From: Bryobacteraceae bacterium
GTDB taxonomy: Bacteria > Acidobacteriota > Terriglobia > Bryobacterales > Bryobacteraceae
Direction: 5' to 3'
NCBI GenBank assembly: GCA_030036985.1
Contig: JASHSD010000661.1
Location: 1 to 8,988, forward strand
DNA length: 8,988 nt
A program made the position numbers and the translations under genes. Of this stretch, positions 5,545-8,988 are shown one piece after another; the stretch's first letter is position 1, and every line of letters starts with the position of its first letter. The notes under the pieces were generated by a model. It worked only from the letters and a program-made list of their open reading frames with translations, was not told the DNA's origin and searched no databases.

Positions 5545-5713
5545 GGCCGGACGCTCCGGCCCGCGGCGAATCCCGACCGCAACACATCTGTCGTTCGGAT
5601 GAACGACTCATACGTTCCTTATCCGCCTGTGTAAGTTTCTTATCATAGTTTCACGCCTAAGCCATATAACCCTTATCGCCCTGCGCGTAGCACTGGATCG
5701 GTTCTTACCGATC
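5545..5713. repeat. Three perfect 7-bp hairpins in a divergent intergenic region
   Basis: Within the 242 bp between the HicB-like gene and the large secreted protein gene lie GGCCGGA-CGC-TCCGGCC (5545-5561), GTCGTTC-GGAT-GAACGAC (5590-5607) and GATCGGT-TCTT-ACCGATC (5696-5713, followed by TTT). Their stem sequences are unrelated. The last lies in the probable leader of the downstream gene, where it could act as an operator or attenuator. Confidence 0.5.
5665..5670 (+). promoter_or_regulatory. Possible -10 element for the large secreted protein gene
   Basis: TATAAC matches the -10 consensus at 5 of 6 positions and lies in a locally AT-rich stretch. The best -35 candidate (TTATCA, 19 bases upstream) is poor. 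The GATCGGT hairpin would lie in the resulting leader. Confidence 0.3.
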
Positions 5714-5757
5714 TTTGGGCTATCGCCGCGAAAACCTGATGCGCGCGCCGCGGTTTT

Positions 5758-7536
5758 GTGACAGACTGTGGCAGTTGGTATCCCGTGGCGAGACTGCTGA
5801 AAGCGGCTTTAAGACCCGGAGCCTGCGCCATTCTGCTGACGCTGAGCCTGATCCCGGTAAGCCAACTAAGTGCCCAATCGTCCAAACCGGCCGATGCCGA
5901 TAACACGATTCAGGGTCTTGACGAAGTTACAAAGGACCTTATCGGCACAGTCAAAGCCTTTCATAAGCATCTCGACGAAGCCATCGCACGGCGCGATCGC
6001 GGCTACCGCGCGCCCGATGGCAGCCAGATTCCGGCGGCGGACGCCGACCTGAACTCGGGACAAGCCGACGTGATTGTGACGGCATTGCGCAAACTCGTCG
6101 CCTTCCGCATGCTGGCCGCCCGCGGTGGTTCGTACCAGCCCGCGGCCGCGGCGGATGCCGATCGGATTCAGAAACTGATCGCGGAATCGCGCCAACGCGT
6201 GGACGCGAGCAGCTCCGTCCTCCGGCGTCTGCTCGTGGTTTCCGTCAACGACATGAACCGCAACGCCGATGCCCAGGTGAAGGTGAGGCATGAGCGTCTC
6301 CTCCGGGTGCGGGCCGAAGCCCAGGAGGCCGCGAAAATGGCTTTCCTCGCGCTCCCGATCGACCTGCCCGAAACCGATTCCCCGGAAGACAGCCCGCAAA
6401 AGGCGTGGGACCTCCAGTTGGCGGGCCTCCCGATTTCCCCGAAACAGGGCGCAATGCCGGCCGTGCCGCCGCGGAAAAACGCCGGGGAATTCCGGCCCCT
6501 GCGCATCGGGCGCCGCCGGCGATTCACGCTAATCCGCGAACCGTCGCTGCGGATGGCTCTGACCGACTCGGGCGCCGAAGACCGGAACGGCCGCCTCTTC
6601 TATCAGGAGGAGTGGGTGCAGCGCGGATCAACCGTGGTCTGGATGCGCTGGCGCGTGGCGGTGGACCCCGCGACGGGCCAGCACATTCTGATCAAACGCT
6701 ATCAGCCGCTGGAGTTCACGGGCTCGCTCCGGCGCCACTATCAATCCGGCGTTCACAACATCTGGACGATGGAGCCCGCGGAAGACGCGTCGGAACCGTC
6801 GCGCGGGGAAGTGGAATCCGCCATAGCAGTGGTGGAGCGAGCGCGCCTCGCGGTCGACGAGGCGTTACGGAATTACTGCAATGCCATCCGCGGCGCCCTG
6901 TTACGCGACGACCACGCGCGCGATGCCGCCGGCGAGGCGCCGCTCGACAGCGGTCTCTCGGACGGGATACGCGAATACCTTTTCGCCACGCGCGCCGATC
7001 TGGCGGGCGTGAAGACCATCCTTGACCTCGAAAGCCGGATTCACAGCGCGATCGCGCGAGGGTCGCGCGCCGAACAGGCGCTGGAGCCGCTGGCGGCCTG
7101 GGCCAATCGGCGGGCCGATTGGGAACGCCTGCTCGACGGCGCCGACCGCGAAGTCGATTCGCTGCGGGACGCCGATGCGGAAGCGCTTGCCGCGCTGCCC
7201 CCGCATACTTCCAAAGCGGAGGAAGAGTTCCCGGCTTTGGCGAGGAATCTGGTCGTGCGCATGCGTGCTCTGCCTGTGCGCAACATCGTCGCGCCGGACG
7301 GCCGCGTGCGTTTCCTGCAGGAAGTATGGCGCATCGACACCGGGATGCGAGGCTCCTCCGGTGAAGTGCGGCGGATCGTCACGCTGATGATCGTCGATCC
7401 CAAAACCGGCGTGCAGACCCGCGCCGCCGGCGGCACAAAACTTTATCCGCTTGGGCCCAGCGGATTGCTGGAGGAGGTTTTCGACGAATACGCCGCGCAG
7501 GAAGTGATCGTCGGCGCTTCGTACGACACCCGATAA
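5758..7536 (+). CDS. Secreted protein of unknown function with an internally duplicated C-terminal module
   Basis: The frame encodes 592 residues from GTG 5758, or 583 from GTG 5785. I favour 5785: it starts V-A-R-L-L-K-A and gives a clean signal peptide ending L-S-A-Q at about residue 40 of the longer form. Neither start has a good ribosome binding site, and a stop in frame lies just upstream. Residues 45-195 are mostly charged and helical. A segment around 278-318 (N-G-R-L-F-Y-Q-E-E-W ... V-D-P-A-T-G ... Y-Q-P-L) recurs near the end at 514-565 (D-G-R-V-R-F-L-Q-E-V-W ... V-D-P-K-T-G ... L-Y-P-L). A second helical stretch (350-480) separates the copies. I recognise no known domain. The protein is probably periplasmic or extracellular and apparently has no operon partner. 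Confidence 0.85.
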   Translation: MTDCGSWYPVARLLKAALRPGACAILLTLSLIPVSQLSAQSSKPADADNTIQGLDEVTKDLIGTVKAFHKHLDEAIARRDRGYRAPDGSQIPAADADLNSGQADVIVTALRKLVAFRMLAARGGSYQPAAAADADRIQKLIAESRQRVDASSSVLRRLLVVSVNDMNRNADAQVKVRHERLLRVRAEAQEAAKMAFLALPIDLPETDSPEDSPQKAWDLQLAGLPISPKQGAMPAVPPRKNAGEFRPLRIGRRRRFTLIREPSLRMALTDSGAEDRNGRLFYQEEWVQRGSTVVWMRWRVAVDPATGQHILIKRYQPLEFTGSLRRHYQSGVHNIWTMEPAEDASEPSRGEVESAIAVVERARLAVDEALRNYCNAIRGALLRDDHARDAAGEAPLDSGLSDGIREYLFATRADLAGVKTILDLESRIHSAIARGSRAEQALEPLAAWANRRADWERLLDGADREVDSLRDADAEALAALPPHTSKAEEEFPALARNLVVRMRALPVRNIVAPDGRVRFLQEVWRIDTGMRGSSGEVRRIVTLMIVDPKTGVQTRAAGGTKLYPLGPSGLLEEVFDEYAAQEVIVGASYDTR

Positions 7537-7543
7537 CCGGTTT

Positions 7544-7670
7544 GGACACGCGACTTCAGTCGCGTCTACGAGCGGCCGTTCCCACGCGATTCGCCGCGAA
7601 ACGGTATCTCAGGGAAGCCGCCGGTATCTCAAAACCGCCGGCGAGACACGCGACTGAAAGTCGCGTGTCC
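7544..7670. mobile_element. 127-bp MITE-like element with palindromic inverted ends
   Basis: The left end (GGACACGCGACT from 7544) and the right end (AGTCGCGTGTCC to 7670) are inverted copies over about 21-22 bases, differing by one T. Each end is itself a hairpin: ACGCGACT-TC-AGTCGCGT (7548-7565) and GACACGCGACT-GAA-AGTCGCGTGTC (7645-7669). The interior carries CGGTATCTCA twice, 20 bp apart (7602-7611 and 7622-7631). It encodes nothing and shows no target duplication. It begins 8 bp after the upstream stop codon and could also end that transcript. Confidence 0.6.
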
Positions 7671-7672
7671 AT

Positions 7673-7684
7673 GAAGTCGCGTGT
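7673..7684. repeat. Third partial copy of the element's end sequence
   Basis: GAAGTCGCGTGT lies 2 bp beyond the MITE-like element and repeats one arm of its terminal hairpin, without the pairing arm. It may be a trace of a second insertion or of imprecise movement. Confidence 0.5.
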
Positions 7685-7695
7685 GCGCTCCCGGT

Positions 7696-7725
7696 TTGAC
7701 ACATCCCCGATTTCCCCTGCATACT
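7696..7725 (+). promoter_or_regulatory. Sigma70-type promoter for the Rieske/cytochrome b operon
   Basis: A perfect TTGACA (7696-7701) is followed after 18 bases by CATACT (7720-7725, 4 of 6). Predicted transcription starts near 7732, giving a leader of about 75 bases. It sits just beyond the MITE-like element, in the only long gap before the operon. Confidence 0.5.
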
Positions 7726-7807
7726 TCCGTTTGGAAACGCCCGCCCCAGCGATGTAGACACTCATGCCCGTGAGCGCCTTCGCACGCAAGCCGGCGGGTT
7801 TTGTACG

Positions 7808-8347
7808 ATGGTGTTGCCGATGCCGAATCCAGCGACCTCCGAATCCGACGTTACGGATGTCTACACCACGACGCGCCGCACGTTTCACCTTGCCGCAATC
7901 TATATCCTCGGCGCAATAATTGCCGTGGCGATGGCCATCCCAACAATCATGTACCTGCTGATCCCTCCGCGGGCTCGCAAGCGAACCGCATGGATCGATG
8001 CCGGCGATATCAGTCAGTTGAAGACGGGCGAGCCGGTCGAACTCACTTTCCAGCAGGACCGCCTCGACGGCTGGAAGGTGGAGACGGTAAAAAAGACCGC
8101 GTGGGTGGTGAAGGAATCGAACAACCAGATCGTCGCCTTCGGTCCGCAATGCACGCATCTGGCGTGCGCCTATCACTGGGACACGCCGTCGGACAAATTC
8201 GTTTGTCCCTGTCACGGTTCGGAGTTCTCGATCGACGGTAAAGTACTGGCGGGTCCGGCGGCGCGGCCGCTCGACCGCTACGCCACCAAAATCGAAAACA
8301 ACCGCCTGCAGCTCGGCGAACTCAAGCAGACGGGGACACAGGCCTGA
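7808..8347 (+). CDS. Rieske iron-sulfur protein of a cytochrome bc/b6f-type complex
   Basis: This 179-residue protein carries the 2Fe-2S centre that takes electrons from quinol in the bc/b6f complex. Cluster box 1 is CTHLAC (115-120) and box 2 is CPCHGS (133-138). Cys115, His117, Cys133 and His136 bind the cluster, and Cys120 with Cys135 should form the stabilising disulfide. Box 1 has Ala119 where glycine is usual. The N terminus has T-R-R-T-F (22-26), a twin-arginine-like signal, before a membrane anchor (about 28-52), so the head domain faces the periplasm. GTLAGPAARPL-type sequence (KVLAGPAARPLDRY, 145-158) follows box 2 as expected. ATG 7820 is an alternative start, preceded by a weak GGTG. 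The cytochrome b gene follows 2 bp after the stop. Confidence 0.95.
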   Translation: MVLPMPNPATSESDVTDVYTTTRRTFHLAAIYILGAIIAVAMAIPTIMYLLIPPRARKRTAWIDAGDISQLKTGEPVELTFQQDRLDGWKVETVKKTAWVVKESNNQIVAFGPQCTHLACAYHWDTPSDKFVCPCHGSEFSIDGKVLAGPAARPLDRYATKIENNRLQLGELKQTGTQA

Positions 8348-8349
8348 GC

Positions 8350-8988
8350 ATGCGCGAGACACTCGGACAATGGATCGAAGCGGTGGACCGGCGCACCGGT
8401 CTGCACACGGGGCTTCGGAAATTCCTTTATGAAGAGATCCCCGCTTCGAGCGGATGGCATCAGATCTTCGGCAGCGTCGCGCTGTTTCTGATTCTGATCC
8501 AGTTCTTCACCGGCGCGATGCTCGCCTTCAATTACGCGCCTACGCCCGGCGACGCCTACAGCAGCCTGCGTTACATCCTCACCGAAGTGACCGCGGGACG
8601 CCTCATGCGCGGCCTGCACCACTGGGGCGCGAGCATGATCATCGTAATCGTGGTGTTCCACATGGTTCAGGTGTTCCTGTGGGGCGCCTACAAGAAGCCG
8701 CGCGAGGGCACCTGGGTGGTTGGCGTGATTCTGCTGCTGCTGACGCTGGCTTACGGTCTCACCGGCTATCTTCTGCCTTGGGACAACCGCGCTTATTGGG
8801 GCACCGTCGTCACCACTCAGATCGGCGCGACGGTCCCGATCCTCGGGCCGTATGTCAGCCGTCTGCTCGCCAGTACGGGCGATATCGGAGTGGTTACGTT
8901 CGCGCGCTTTTACGGGCTGCACGTGCTGCTGCTGCCGCCCGCGACACTGCTGCTCATCGGTTTCCATGTTTATCTGGTGCGGCGACAC
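8350..8988 (+). CDS. Cytochrome b (b6-like) of a quinol-oxidising complex, N-terminal part, runs off window
   Basis: ATG 8350 opens a frame with no stop to the window edge (213 residues seen). It contains the four heme-binding helices of cytochrome b: A (about 38-60), B (88-112), C (122-143) and D (184-210). Heme ligands are His90 and His104 in helix B (R-G-L-H-H-W-G-A-S ... F-H-M-V) and His191 and His206 in helix D. The GLTGYLLPWD block (136-145) and YKKPREGTW (114-122) are b6-type. Helix D ligands are 15 apart, as in b6, not 14 as in mitochondrial-type cytochrome b. At the place of the b6 heme-ci cysteine I read Ile39. The product sits in the inner membrane and passes electrons from quinol to the two b hemes while the Rieske protein takes the other electron. 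Starting 2 bp after the Rieske stop implies translational coupling. Confidence 0.95.
   Translation, partial: MRETLGQWIEAVDRRTGLHTGLRKFLYEEIPASSGWHQIFGSVALFLILIQFFTGAMLAFNYAPTPGDAYSSLRYILTEVTAGRLMRGLHHWGASMIIVIVVFHMVQVFLWGAYKKPREGTWVVGVILLLLTLAYGLTGYLLPWDNRAYWGTVVTTQIGATVPILGPYVSRLLASTGDIGVVTFARFYGLHVLLLPPATLLLIGFHVYLVRRH

Noticed and set aside
7544..7684. CRISPR array, because of repeated GCGACT-type units
   Set aside because: There are only two or three arms in inverted orientation, with no regular repeat-spacer pattern and no cas genes.
7556..8362. 268-codon minus-strand frame opposite the Rieske gene
   Set aside because: It covers the MITE-like element, the promoter and the Rieske gene in antisense, and shows no domain pattern.
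8278..8988. Long minus-strand frame opposite Rieske and cytochrome b
   Set aside because: It is histidine/glutamine/arginine-rich, the mirror of a membrane protein gene. The plus strand holds clear cytochrome b motifs.

Overview
The window is high-GC bacterial chromosome with ordinary gene spacing and no phage, CRISPR or IS transposase. The gene mix is a YncE-type beta-propeller, a lone malonyl-CoA decarboxylase, a Uma2-family protein, secreted proteins of unknown function, and a Rieske/cytochrome b pair. Together with short palindromic repeats between genes, this suggests an acidobacterium, perhaps of the Solibacter/Bryobacter type. That placement is inferred from general gene character, not from a marker gene.

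Layout from left to right. (1) The 3' part of a secreted-type YncE/YVTN beta-propeller gene (+, open at the left edge). (2) A 332-bp convergent gap with several strong inverted repeats. (3) A complete malonyl-CoA decarboxylase gene (-), divergent from (4) a YbhB/YbcL (PEBP) gene, closely followed by (5) a Uma2-family PD-(D/E)XK gene (+). The divergent gap holds a good promoter for the decarboxylase with an inverted repeat lying over it. (6) A convergent gap with a hairpin nearly identical to one in region 2, then tRNA-Thr(TGT) (-). (7) About 390 bp without a convincing gene. (8) A secreted protein gene split by a -1 frameshift exactly at a run of ten T (+). (9) A convergent, orphan HicB-like gene (-). 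(10) A hairpin-rich divergent gap. (11) A 583-592 aa secreted protein of unknown function with an internal duplication (+). (12) A 127-bp MITE-like palindromic element. (13) A TTGACA promoter followed by a Rieske protein and a cytochrome b that runs off the right edge (+).

The clearest functional unit is at the right end. The Rieske Fe-S protein and the cytochrome b are 2 bp apart and should form the core of a quinol-oxidising bc/b6f-type complex. The cytochrome b has b6-like histidine spacing in its fourth helix but lacks the b6 cysteine that binds heme ci. The other genes look like separate housekeeping or accessory genes. I found no convincing new multi-gene system. The items most worth checking are the T10 frameshift with its terminator-like stem, the MITE-like element, the duplicated domain in the large secreted protein, and the mixed features of the cytochrome b.
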